A stretch of DNA of 64,000 bases, taken from assembly GCA_023678885.1 (NCBI GenBank), contig CM043012.1, forward strand, positions 15,040,036 through 15,104,035, written 5' to 3'. Of this stretch, positions 23,046 to 33,182 are shown piece after piece. Source of the DNA: Pogostemon cablin (Eukaryota; Streptophyta; Magnoliopsida; Lamiales; Lamiaceae). The notes beneath the pieces are model-generated. The model saw only the letters and a program-made list of their open reading frames with translations. It made no database searches and was not told where the DNA came from. Both the position numbers and the translations under genes were made by a program. The stretch's first letter is position 1. Every line of letters begins with the position of its first letter.

Positions 23046-23275
23046 CTTCATTCGTCCCATTCAAAGGGTTTTTTTTTTTTGACGTCCCACCCAAAGAGTT
23101 CCATTTCCTTTTTTTACATATATGGGGCCCACACACACCCACTAATACAATTAAAATATGGGACTCACACCCCCACTAATACAACTACCCACTACACATC
23201 ATTAATATTATTAATTTACAAGTGCACATCATTAATATTATTAATTTACAAGTGGTTGCCAAAAATAAAATCTTG
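23046..23275. mobile_element. Degenerate Stowaway-like sequence
   Basis: CTTCATTCGTCCCATTCAAAG after TA (23044-23045) resembles a worn Stowaway end. The stretch that follows, with CCCACTAATACAA words, is common inside plant Stowaway elements. A clean right end was not found. A perfect 30-bp tandem duplication lies within it. Confidence 0.45.
23195..23254 (+). repeat. Perfect 30-bp tandem duplication
   Basis: CACATCATTAATATTATTAA... occurs at 23195-23224 and again, identical, at 23225-23254. Confidence 0.95.
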
Positions 23276-24293
23276 AATTTGTGTATGTGCTGACGACAAG
23301 CTCCTTCTTAAAAAAATTTTTGTATGTGGCGTTGCCACGTTTGTTCTTAGAAAAATTGCGTATGTGGCGCTCCCACGTTACTCCTACAATTAATGTTTTA
23401 TTTTAAGTAATATATTTTAATAATTTTATTAAATTTAAAATAATTAATATTTTGTAATCTTACCATTAATATTTTATTTTAAGTAATTCTTTTAATGAGG
23501 ATCTAATTTCTAATCTTAATCTTAATAATATTAATATTACGTAATAATATTATTTTAAGTAATTTTTGTGTATGTGTCATCCCCATGTTTGATGTTGAAA
23601 AAATTGTGTATGTGGCGCTCTAACGTTAATCTTTAAATTAATATTTTATTTTAAGTAATTTAATATTTTAAATATTATTTTGTTTAATCTCTCTCATTAA
23701 TAATCTTCATAATGCAATTAATATTTTATTTAAGTAATTTAATATTTAAAGTAATTAAGATTTTATAATCATACAATTAATATTATATATTTTAAGTTAT
23801 TTCTTATAATGATTTAATTTAATCTAATAAGAATATTTTATGTATTTTTTTAATGAAAAATTATTGTTTTAATTCTAATAAAAATATTTTTATAAATATG
23901 TTTAAAAAATTTAATCTTGCAATTAATATTTTATATTAAGTAATTTAATATTTTAACTAATATTTTATTAGGTCCCTCTCATTAATAACTTACAATTAAT
24001 ATTTAAAATAATAAAGAATGATAATAATTTTTAATATTTTTTTACATTTAAATGTTTTAGTTGGGTTATTTAATTTTAAAAAATAAAAGAAAAGGATAAA
24101 AAAAGAGTGAGGTTCGATTAATAATTAATTATTTTGATTGATTTATCAATAAAAAATAATAATTGAGTTTTAACTTTAATAATTTGGTTTAGTTATTCAA
24201 TAAAAAAAATAATTAAAAGATAAAAAGAGATACTTGATTATTAATTAAATTTATAACTAATCATAAATTTAATATTTTTGTTATATAAATAAG
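23276..24293. other. AT-rich non-coding DNA with a dispersed short motif
   Basis: No ORF. GTATGTGGCG followed by T.CCACGTT or similar occurs near 23321, 23350 and 23609, with a weaker copy near 23570. AATTAATATTTTATTTTAAGTAAT words recur between 23390 and 23780. Probably diverged repeats of unknown class. Confidence 0.4.
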
Positions 24294-25078
24294 GAGTTAT
24301 TACTGTTAGATACACACATTTAAGCTTAATTACTATAAAATACAATGAAAGGGATAAAATACTGTCAGATACACAAATTAGAAGTACTCTTAACAAAATA
24401 AATAATTATACCCTCACAATACACATTAAAACTGTTACGATGTGAAAAGAAATTTCTCTCTTCTAAAGAAAACAACCCTTTATCCTACCCACCCCGCCAT
24501 CGCGACCAGCCGTCACCGCCGTCTCGACCAACCGCCGTCTGTAGATCTGCCATGCCACAGTTGCTGTCAGAGTTCGTCACCATCGTGACCAGCCGTTAGT
24601 CTCGTCAGTAGATCTGCCGCATCATTGTCGTCTCGCAGTTCGCCATTTCTGTTCCTGAAAGCTTTGTCACATCTGACGATAGAGTTTTCCCATCGCATTC
24701 CGCTTCTGAGTTCCTACATTCAAGGCCAGCATTAACTGCTTATTAATATCATACCTCTATTTTCTCTCAATTAAATAACCCCCTCTCTCGCTTCACCGTA
24801 TTCTCTACCTTCTCTCACCTAAATTCCCAAACTAGTTCATCTTCTAAGAATCACTGATTGCTCGCATTTTCGAAATTTTGGTATGTTTTTTATTTATTTT
24901 ATTTTATTTGTGTTGTTCTTCCCATGCTTGAGTGATTCCTTTTCTGTAATATAGATTTGTAATTTCTTCAACGTTTTCCTATCATTTCAGCTTTATTATT
25001 ATCGCGATTAATTTTTTAATTCAATATTCTTGAATTGATGTGGAAAGAGGGCTTAACCCTAGTTATTTTTCATGGCAG

Positions 25079-25267
25079 ATTGGGGCTGTTCAAGCTGTGT
25101 CACGGGAAGCGTATTTCACTGCCTTGAAAAGTGAGCCTCGAACGGCAAAATTTAACCTGACAGCAGACAGGCAGCGATTGCCCACCACCGTCTGCTGGAA
25201 GGGTTTGCCGGAACCATCCCTTGGTGGGCTGAAGCCTACGGGTAGATACTCATCTTTAGTGCAGTAA
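25079..25267 (+). pseudogene. Gene fragment, unknown product
   Basis: After a pyrimidine stretch and CATGGCAG the sequence is open for about 62 codons (IGAVQAVSREAYFTALKSE, later GLPEPSLGGLKPTGRYSS) to a TAA at 25265-25267. The GC content is higher than its surroundings. No family recognised; the lack of other exons suggests a captured or broken piece. Confidence 0.3.
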
Positions 25268-25419
25268 AAAATAGAATGTCTGAAGTGATCCATCAGAGCT
25301 TCATTGTCCTATTTCCAGGAATTAATTGATCACCTCATGAGTTATATATATATACACATATTCATGGTGAATAAGTATTTGCTTTGGAAAATTAATCTGG
25401 TTTTACTTGCATTTTAGCA

Positions 25420-25600
25420 GAGACAACCTCAAGTAGCTTGGGCCAATATGCTCATTTGGTAAATTCCATTTACTGAGATGAAATTCATCGAAAAACACTT
25501 CCAAATAGCACTCAGCACTCGCATTTGCGAAGTTAACAAATGCAAAACCTCTACCTTTTCTAGATCTAATTGCAACATCGATCACAAATGTGAAAAAAAA
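25420..25600 (-). pseudogene. RRM-like gene fragment
   Basis: The minus strand reads IDVAIRSRKGRGFAFVNF, which has the RNP1-like pattern [KR]G[KRY][GA][FY][VA]F of RNA-recognition motifs, then ANASAECYLEVFFDE. Upstream it runs into A-rich repeats. No neighbouring exons. Likely an isolated exon or captured fragment. Confidence 0.4.
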
Positions 25601-25745
25601 AGTACAAAAATATAATGCGTGCAAAAAAAAAGTGCAAAAAAAAATTGCAAAAAAAAAATATGCAAAAAAGAAAATGTGCAAAACAAAATTGTGCAAAAGA
25701 AATTGTGAAAAACAAATTTGTGCAAAATAAAATGTGCAAATACAT
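25595..25745. repeat. GTGCAAAA-type short repeats
   Basis: About ten loose copies of GTGCAAAA or TGCAAAAAA in A-rich DNA. A comparable run with GTGTGCAGCAA and GTGTGCAGGAA words occurs in the MITE at 26160-26255. Confidence 0.7.
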
Positions 25746-26026
25746 AGGGGTATTTATGGTATCACAATCATAATTGTGTAGTTATGAGTATTAGTTCTTT
25801 GAGTTATGTAGTTTATAGCAATTATGTATTATTTTATATATCACATAGTAAGTGACCCAAATTATAAAAATAGAGTTTATAGAATTATTTAAAAAAACAC
25901 AAAAATCGAAGAGATAAAAAATAAGATAACAAAAAATTTAAAAGTATAATAATACATTTAAGAGACTGATTTAACCTGCATATAAGATGAAATAAAAGTA
26001 TAAAAGACAAAACAATTTAGAGTAGA

Positions 26027-26540
26027 TTATAAATAGAGAGGATTACTACTAGGTACACAAAAAAATTCATAATTACTATGAGATACAAACATACAAAAGT
26101 ATTATTACTAACTATAAAAATATATAGTGATATTCCAATATTACCCCTATAAATGTGCTGCACATAAATGTTGTGTGCAGCAAGTGTTCGTGTGCAGCAA
26201 GGTGTGTGCAGTAGAATAAAAGTGTGTGCAGGAAAAAAAATGTGTGCAGCAAAAATTATGGTGGTCCGACGGAGCTCCGGCGGCGGCAGTCAACTGCCGG
26301 TCAACGTCGGTCAATTGCTGGTCAACTGCCAGCCAACGCAAGTAACGGCCGGTCAACGCCAATCCGACGAGTGGGTGGGTGAGGGGTAGGGTTGGTGGTT
26401 TAAAAGTGTATGAGTTTAGGGGTATATTTGGTATTTTACTTTAATATTTTATATATAATAATTATTATTTTAAATCAATGTATATAGTAGTAATTAGGGG
26501 TATAAAGTGTGTACCTAGTAGTAATTATTCCTTATAAATA
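26027..26540. mobile_element. Mutator-type MITE with 9-bp TSD
   Basis: The element is 26036-26531 (496 bp). Its ends GAGAGGATTACTACTAGG and CCTAGTAGTAATTATTCC are inverted copies, extending through GTACACA. Flanks carry the perfect 9-bp duplication TTATAAATA (26027-26035, 26532-26540), the length made by Mutator-like transposases. The interior has a GC-rich core (26260-26390) with five or more CGGTCAAC/TGGTCAAC words, unlike the AT-rich arms. No complete gene. Confidence 0.75.
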
Positions 26541-27644
26541 ATATGAAAGTATAATCTATAAAAGAGAAAAAAAAAGAAGAAGCATTAGAGAAAAATAAAA
26601 ATAAAAAACAAAAAGAAAATTAAAAAGAAAAACAAAAGATAGAATATTAAAATATAAAAATAGGGTTCGTAGAATTATTATAAAGCAAACGAAAAAAGAT
26701 AGACAAAAAATTGATGTAATGTTAATAGAATTAGAAAAACTTACCCTTGCGTTGCACGGTGATGTATTTTAAAAAATTAAAATATATAAGTATTATTTCG
26801 TGAAATAATCAAATTTATTATAAACATCTTTTACATATACTCCATATAAATATTATTTCGTGAAACGGTCAAATATATTATATAAATATCTTTTATATCT
26901 TTATTTGATTTTCACGGACGATTAAATACATAAATAAATAAAATATTTTTCAAATTTAGACTATCTTTTAGTGAAATAGAGTTAATGATTTCTTGAAATT
27001 ATAGAAATATTACATGAGCAATTCTAATTATCAACCATCGTTAGTGTTTCAGTAAATTTACGTTCCTAACCCTGATAAAAATCTTCTGAAATAGTCTACA
27101 TGATAAAAGAAAGTAAACGGTTAACTAACCCAAAGTTTGGTATAATAAATATTTGATATAATACAGCTACAAAAGAATATTTTTGTTTAAAAGATTTTAA
27201 TCTGACCATCATAAAATCATATTAATCACAATTAACTGTAACAATTGAAACAATAAAAAAAATTCAAGAGAAAAATATCTATCCAAATATATTAGTAATT
27301 TAGAGTCAAACATTTTTTTAAATTAAACTCTTTTGAAACAAAATATATAGAATAATAATGAAATAATTCCATAATCATATTAGAATATATTTGACAATAT
27401 TTAATTAAGATACAGTAATAAAAATAAATGTAATTGATATTATTTAACAAATGGGAGGTTATAATCTTTAGTTATAATTGGATTGAATATGTTAGATGAG
27501 AACGATGCGAAAATATGTGATAACATGTGATAAATTGAAAAAAATATGAAAAATTGGGGAGATATAGAATGTAACGCGATAAATGATAATATGTGATAAA
27601 TTGAAGAAAATATGAGAAATTGGGGAGATATATGATATGATAAC
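26541..27644. other. AT-rich non-coding DNA
   Basis: No coding content. CTTACCCTTGCGTTGCACGG (26740-26759) resembles the ends of common plant repeats. A ~60-bp segment with TATTATTTCGTGAAA is repeated at about 26785-26845 and 26846-26905. A ~70-bp imperfect tandem pair with ATATGTGATAAATTGAA.AAAATATGA..AATTGGGGAGATAT lies at about 27510-27635. Confidence 0.5.
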
Positions 27645-29041
27645 TGTTGGATTGTATACTAAAAGTCTAGCTTTTTGTATGAACAATGTTATAACAATTT
27701 ATTTGAAATGAGAATCATATGATCAAATGATTGCATCTTATAATTTATTTATATGTATGATGCTATAGTCCACTTACTTTATACTGTAGATAATATAATC
27801 TTCTGCGTGTTGTCGCACAACATATTATCGGTTTCCTTATAAAGTATAAACAAATGCTCACAACCGAGATAGATGGGGACTCTCTATCGGGATGGATGTA
27901 GTGTGATTTGGTATTAGTTTGTCTTGACTATAGAATCACATTAGTGCACTTGTGTGTATTGAGCAGGACCACTTGAGATCGTTCGACTTATACTGACTTA
28001 TAGAAGAACTTGATCTCAGTTATTATGGATGTTTGTGCTCTTAATCTCTATACAATAACCTCAACACGTAGGGCAGTATGTATTTCTTTGATTCATCAAT
28101 GGGTGAGATTTACATGTATTAAATCAACAAACTCGGTGAGTTGAGAAGTAGTACTGTCTCTATGGTGTGCTGTTGATTGTAGAAGAAATATGTGTCCGAC
28201 ATAGGTTGATGATGTCCCCTTGAGGAGCTCATAAGGATTATCATGTAAACCCTGCAGGTGGATTTATTCCGGCATGATAAAGAGGTTGAGTGGTACTACT
28301 CTTGGATGAGATATTAATTAATGAAGTTGTCAATAACTTAATTAATTAATGGACATTGTATATCTTAAACATGGGGAGACTAACGGGCTCATAATAAGAA
28401 GGTGCCCATAACGTAATTATGGGATTAGAACGGTAGTGCAGTAATAATATTTTAGTGGTATATATTATTATTATTGGACTTAAGTATAAGCTTTGGGCTA
28501 AGCTTGGATACTTAAGCCCAATGGAAGCCCAACTCTAATTTCTCCTTCTGGTCCATGCTGTAGCCCATATATAAGTCATCTCAGCTGTCCGAAAACCCTT
28601 ATCTATGAGATTGATCACACCTAACATGTGAGTGAGGGTTAGGGAATAGCATATTGAGAAGATCTCGAAGATCGTCGCCCACACGACGTCGAGATTGGGC
28701 TTGGGAATACAACAGAAGATCAAGATGTTGTTTGCTACTGCTGTCTGCCAACTTGTACGATTTTTATAAAATTATATAGACCTTGGAATTCAATGTGTGA
28801 TATACTGATGGAAAGTCACAGAAGAGAGGATCGTTTTGGCGTGAAGATCACTCGATTCTGACATCGGATGAGAAAGTTATGCCCAAATCGGTGAGGCTAC
28901 GTAGGCTGCTGGCGAGAATTCCATCTTCTTCAACATACCCTGGTGAAAGGTAATACGTTTCTTGTTTCTTACTTCCGCTACATGTTAGAAACGTATAGAA
29001 CCCTAACGGTTCACATTAACCAAACGATCGAATGCCAATAA
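27645..29041 (+). mobile_element. Copia-type LTR (family B, 1,397 bp)
   Basis: Begins TGTTGGATTGTATACTAAAAG and is followed at once by a tRNA-primer-like site, so it is a left LTR in plus orientation. It matches, diverged, the solo LTR at 44975-46215 over most of its length (shared GATCAAATGATTGCATCTTA, TTTGGTATTAGTTTGTCTT, CATGTAAACCCTGCAGGTGG, CGTCGCCCACACGACGT). No matching right LTR follows before 31 kb, so the element is truncated. Confidence 0.7.
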
Positions 29042-29042
29042 T

Positions 29043-29054
29043 TAGTATCAGAGC
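29043..29054 (+). promoter_or_regulatory. Primer-binding site, initiator-Met tRNA type
   Basis: TAGTATCAGAGC differs by one base from TGGTATCAGAGC, the standard complement of plant initiator-methionine tRNA used by many LTR retrotransposons, including two others in this window (43279-43290 and 47317-47328). Confidence 0.7.
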
Positions 29055-29861
29055 TTCGATTTTGTGGTGAAACGTGACATGTTAGGCTAGGGTTTATGTG
29101 GAATATGTGGTTTAATTATAAATTAGAATCACATAGAATTAGGGTTTTGGTGTAATTTGATTTTGCCTGGAAAACCCTGTATCATGTTTTGTCGATCGCT
29201 ATATGAGTTGGTGAAAGTTCGATCGGACGATGAATTTATTTGTTGGCGATGGTCGATGAGTGTCAACTGGTGAAAGTGATGAACGGTGACACATGATGGC
29301 TAACGGACGGAGATGGGACACGATGGTCATGGGATTGGTCGACGGGTGGCCGCCAACGCCGACAGGCTACGGCGGAAGGATCCCGAAGACATCGTGATCG
29401 GACCTGTCAACATGCGATGGTGAAAGTCCTCATCGCTAGGGTTGGCGAGACCCACTCGCTAGAGCAGGGCTAGAAGGCAAAGCTGCTGCGCAGAGCCACT
29501 GTTGGCATGCGTCGCTATTGCTGCTCACGACTGGAGCTTCGGTCGGTGGCATGGGCGTTGGGTTAGCAAATCGTATGCGATGATAGTTGGCCAGCACTTC
29601 ACGGCGGATCTGTTCGTGGCGGTTCCAGCTCTGAGGATGACTTGCCCAGCACGAAACAGTTGACGTTTGGTGTGCAAGATTCCCAGCGAATCAGTCTTGT
29701 ATTCCGAGGCGAGTAAGGATATTTCCGAACGAATCTTGCGGAGATCGTTGGCTGGAAGTGCACGGTAGTGACGTGAGGCATGACTTGTTCGGCTTGGCTG
29801 AGCACCGGTGGTGCTGGGCAGTTGTGGGCTGACGAGGTTGGAGCTATTTGTGGGATAGCCC
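29055..29861 (+). other. Untranslated leader remnant of the family B Copia element
   Basis: GC-richer than its flanks, with GATCGG/GGTGAAAG words typical of an untranslated leader. No gag sequence recognised. ORFs on either strand here have no family features. Confidence 0.4.
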
Positions 29862-29899
29862 AAATTAAATGTGTGTCATCTGAAATGGGATGGAGGGAG
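29862..29899. mobile_element. Stowaway right-end remnant
   Basis: The stretch ends TGAAATGGGATGGAGGGAG followed by TA, the right terminus of a Stowaway element. No matching left end was found nearby. Confidence 0.5.
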
Positions 29900-29901
29900 T
29901 A

Positions 29902-30071
29902 CATTTTTATACAAAAGTGTATACATTTGTAAAAGCACCAGATAATTAACCTAAATGAAAATTTTCTTTTCATATATGGCATGTTATATTTTATTTATTA
30001 TTTAAAAATAACACATTATCCTCCTAAAAATTGTACATAAAGATAACTGTATTGGAGGGAGTTTTTTTATA
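29902..30071. other. Short AT-rich spacer
   Basis: Nothing recognised between two Stowaway sequences. Confidence 0.3.
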
Positions 30072-30073
30072 TA

Positions 30074-30622
30074 CTCCCTCCATTCCCTTTAAAGGGAGGG
30101 TAATTTTTTTTTATTTTGGGTGTCATATTCAAAGAGTTCTCTTTCCTTTTTACACACTCATTAATACAATTACTCGCTACATCTTAAATATTAATATTTT
30201 TTAATCCACATTAAAAAAATTAAATGCGCCTCTTTACATGGGACAGACTGAGAGAATTTTGCACTTTTGGTTTCGCAGGACACATAACCTCTTCAAAATA
30301 GTCACAATACTTTCACTTTTAGTCCCAAACGATTATTTCTTTGCAGACTTGGTCCCATAAGACTTCAACCTAGCATATTTAGTCCCATTTAATTACACTA
30401 TTTGTCCCAATAAATTAAATTCATATTTTATGTTTATTATTTATTTAATACTTACTATTATAATAATAATAATTATTATTATTATTTTGAACATGTTTTA
30501 AAAAGTAATAAAAATATAATATTAAATAAAATAATAAATGAGTAAATAAACAAATAAAAAAAATATGAATCTAAATTCTTATAACCAATATTACTTTATA
30601 TCATATTTATTTATTATATTTA

Positions 30623-30653
<31 letters not shown>

Positions 30654-31185
30654 TTGAACATGTCTTTTTTTAAAACAATAAAAATAAAAATAAAAATTTA
30701 TGTAAATAAATAAAATAAAATATGAATCTATATTTTTTGGATCAATAATACATCTGTATAAGACTAAATATGCAAATATGAAGTTTTATCGGACCAAGTT
30801 TGCAATAATTAATTGTCAAATAAAATATAAAATAATAATAAATAAGTAAATAAATAAATAAATAAAATAAAAGAATTGTAAGTATATATTCATATTTTAT
30901 TTTTTTTTCAACCTGTCTTTTTTGAATTTACTAATAATTTAGTAATATTAAAAAGAAAAAATAAAAATAAATAAATAAGTAAATAAACAAATAAAAATAA
31001 AATATGAATCTAAATTTTTGGAACTAATAATGGAGGTGTATGCGACTAAATATTCAAATGTAAAGTTTTATGAGACCAAATCTACAAATAAATAATCATT
31101 TAGAACTAAAAATAAAAATATTGAGATCATTTTAAAAAAGTTATGTATCATGATCAAAAAGTATAAAATTCTCGATAGACTTGAG
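30074..31185. mobile_element. Stowaway MITE interrupted near its right end
   Basis: Left terminus CTCCCTCCATTCCCTTTAAA after TA (30072-30073). The right part (TTTACATGGGACAGACTGA, to 30251) is cut by a foldback element. On the far side GATAGACTTGAG, then TA (31186-31187), completes the terminus. The total without the insert is about 190 bp, a normal Stowaway size. Confidence 0.6.
30252..31173. mobile_element. Foldback MITE with ~150-bp inverted arms (922 bp)
   Basis: Left arm from GAGAATTTTGCACTTTTGG and right arm ending AAAAGTATAAAATTCTC are inverted copies over about 150 bp. Each arm has words such as AATGATTATTT.TTTG.AGA.TTGGTC.CATAA on its own strand. The interior is (ATT/ATAA)-rich with further self-similar pieces around 30740, 30810 and 31020. 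Flanks GACAGACTGA (left) and GATAGACTTGA (right) look like a worn ~10-bp target duplication. No coding capacity. Confidence 0.65.
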
Positions 31186-31187
31186 TA

Positions 31188-31329
31188 TATGACTTTGATC
31201 TTCGAAACGTGTCAAGGTGCAACGTTTAATTAATTAATAAAATAAAATTAAAATATTGGGGCTCGTTCCGTACGACTAAAAAACCAGGGGCATAAATGAA
31301 AATCCACTCTTCCTATTTCTCAGAATTTC
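31188..31329 (+). promoter_or_regulatory. Upstream region of the FAM32A-like gene
   Basis: AT-rich with TTAATTAATTAATAAAATAA, then GC-richer just before a pyrimidine-rich leader. No clear TATA box chosen. Confidence 0.3.
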
Positions 31330-31417
31330 TCTTTCTTTTTATGAGCTTTTCTCAGAATTTCACAACACAACGTTTGCGCTCAATTTGTTCAATATTCCGT
31401 TCCCTCTTCCTCCCAAG
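31330..31417 (+). other. Probable 5'UTR exon of the FAM32A-like gene
   Basis: A pyrimidine-rich leader ends CTCCCAAG/GTAAGAAC at 31417/31418, a strong donor. The acceptor is TTTTGGCAG at 32094, six bases before the ATG. The start of the exon is approximate. Confidence 0.55.
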
Positions 31418-31810
31418 GTAAGAACCTAATTCCTGTACTAGTATTCGTATCATGAATTACCCGCAATTGGTTCTTTAAAGAATTCCTAATTTTTATCTCT
31501 TACAGTCTCCAAATTATGGGCCATAATCAGGATTATTGTCCTCTCCTAAATTAATCGCATAAAAAAAACTTGGATTTTAGCTTTGGAGGAAAAAAGTTTT
31601 TAGTTAAGAGCTATCCAGTTAATGACGAAGTATAATCAAGTTAAGTTTGACGTCTAATCTGTAGCAAATCCAAGCGTGCTTCTGTCTGATTTTTTGTTTT
31701 GCCGTGAATATTAGTTTATCAGCTGCTTGTTTTCAATCATGTAATTGCATTTTATTCATTTTTAAGTAATGGGCACTCATTTCAGGCTTCAGAGAATCAG
31801 ATGTAGTAAT

Positions 31811-31999
31811 TGATTACCTCCCACTAACCCCCAGGGGTTGGCATAGCAGTGAGGAATTGAGGTGACTTAGGGTGAAATTTCCTAAGTTCTCAGGTTCAAA
31901 ACCCGCGGTCGAGTGAACGGTGGGTTCTGAACTTCCCCGGATTAGTCGGTCTACGGATAGGATACCGGTGCATAAAAAAATACTGATTACCTCCCACTA
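31811..31999 (+). mobile_element. tRNA-derived SINE with 16-bp target duplication
   Basis: The SINE body is 31827-31983 (157 bp). Pol III promoter boxes are visible: box A TGGCATAGCAGTG (31839-31851) and box B GGTTCAAAACC (31893-31903). It ends with CCGGTGCATAAAAAAATAC. A perfect 16-bp direct repeat TGATTACCTCCCACTA flanks it (31811-31826 and 31984-31999), as expected from LINE-mediated retroposition. It sits in sense orientation in the 5'UTR intron of the FAM32A-like gene. Confidence 0.88.
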
Positions 32000-32100
32000 T
32001 TTGCATATTAATCAACACTGCCTCACTGCAGTATGCATTGTGTATTTATTGCCTCTAGCTCAATTTTTTGAGGTGATAGTTATTTCTTTTGGCAGGAAAA

Positions 32101-33182
32101 ATGTCGGCATATGATAATGTAGTTGGAGGGAAATTGAAGCTCAAGGGTAAGGCTCTGGATGTCAGGGCTGGTGGGATGAAGAAAAAGAAAAAGCAAAAGA
32201 AGCAATATGAGAAAATTTCTCAGGATGTATTAGTAACTTTCTGCAACTTCTATTTATAATAATACCTGCCACTGAATCCTCTAATACACTTGTTTGCACC
32301 TTTTCATTTTCTAGATTATGTGCTTTTCCATTCCATTAATTTGGAGACTCGTGTAGATCAGCTTGGTTAATGCACTGCTTTCACTGAATTTTCCTTGTCC
32401 ATGTTGTACTAATTGTGGGAGGGGGTCAAAGGATCCTATAAAGAACATCACTGTTTGTTGCAAATGGTAGCTTGTGAGTTTTTTTTCTTTACTCGAAGAA
32501 GCATGCAATAGTTAAATGTATGGGCTCACTAATTAGGTATGATGGACTCATGCACGATATGGAACCTTGGGTTGTCTACTTGTACTCATCTATCTACTCA
32601 CTTCCTTGGTATCTGAGCTCAATCATAATGACAGGACACTAAATGGCTCTCTTGCAAAATCTGTGAAATTGTCAATGCTTTTATTTGTTGTAGACTAGTG
32701 CAGCGCATGTTTAGTCATGTTTAAAGTTTGGACATGGAGCAATTATGGTTGTTAATATATTTTTGATGAAATTTCTCCTGACGTGCTTGCACCTTCCTGT
32801 TTTCATATACCTGTCTACAATTAGTCTGGGTTGAGGGTGCTCTTAGTTTTAGGACTTCTTTTCTGGCTTTTCTATAATATTTGTCTGTTCTTTGTTTCAT
32901 TCTTTGCTCGAAATAGGTGAGGGTGGCGCTGAACTTCTAACTGAATTGAACAAGGAAGTGGTTGCTGATGATAACAAATCCATAGAAGATGGGAGTTCTA
33001 CTAATTGGGATGATAATCTCACCCCAGCCGAGAGGCGCTACATGGAAGAAAGGGAGCGAATCGACTCACATAAGCTGGCAAAGACGTCAAATAAGTCACA
33101 CCGTGACCGCATCCAGGATTTCAATCAGTATCTTGCAAATATGAGCGAGCATTATGACATTCCTAAAGTTGGCCCTGGCTAA
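32101..33182 (+). CDS. FAM32A-like protein
   Basis: Small nuclear protein family conserved from plants to animals; the human member is found in the late spliceosome. Exon 1 (32101-32226) gives MSAYDNVVGGKLKLKGKALD, then a lysine run (KKKKKQKKQYEK) that may act as a nuclear signal. The last exon gives the family's signature C-terminus: DNLTPAERRYMEERERID, then NKSHRDRIQDFNQYLANM and SEHYDIPKVGPG, stop at 33180-33182. Joining 32226/GT to AG/32922 is in frame and yields 42 + 86 residues. The alternative acceptor at 32916/32917 (AAATAG/GTGAGG) would need a different phase, so either the acceptor is the one given or a small middle exon lies between 32227 and 32916. The family's usual length (about 110-140 residues) fits either. 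Confidence 0.88.

Larger units (their letters stand above)
24294..25800. mobile_element. Candidate gene-capturing Mutator-like element (Pack-MULE-like)
   Basis: The left end AGGAGTTATTACTGTTAGATACACA and the right region around 25770-25800 (GTGTAGTTATGAGTATTAGTTCTT) form a weak inverted pair (about 18/27 by eye). Between them are two pieces that look like gene fragments: an intron-exon boundary with an open stretch (25079-25267, +) and an RRM-like stretch on the minus strand (25420-25600). The GC-rich block at 24480-24660 differs from the AT-rich surroundings. No clear target duplication was found, so the element boundaries are a guess. Confidence 0.3.

Noticed and set aside
29525..29982. Minus-strand ORFs of 112 and 127 codons
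   Set aside because: They lie in a GC-rich Copia leader, overlap each other, and show no family features.
31839..31903. Possible tRNA gene (A and B boxes present)
   Set aside because: No cloverleaf or tRNA 3' end; the boxes belong to a SINE with an A-rich tail and a 16-bp target duplication.
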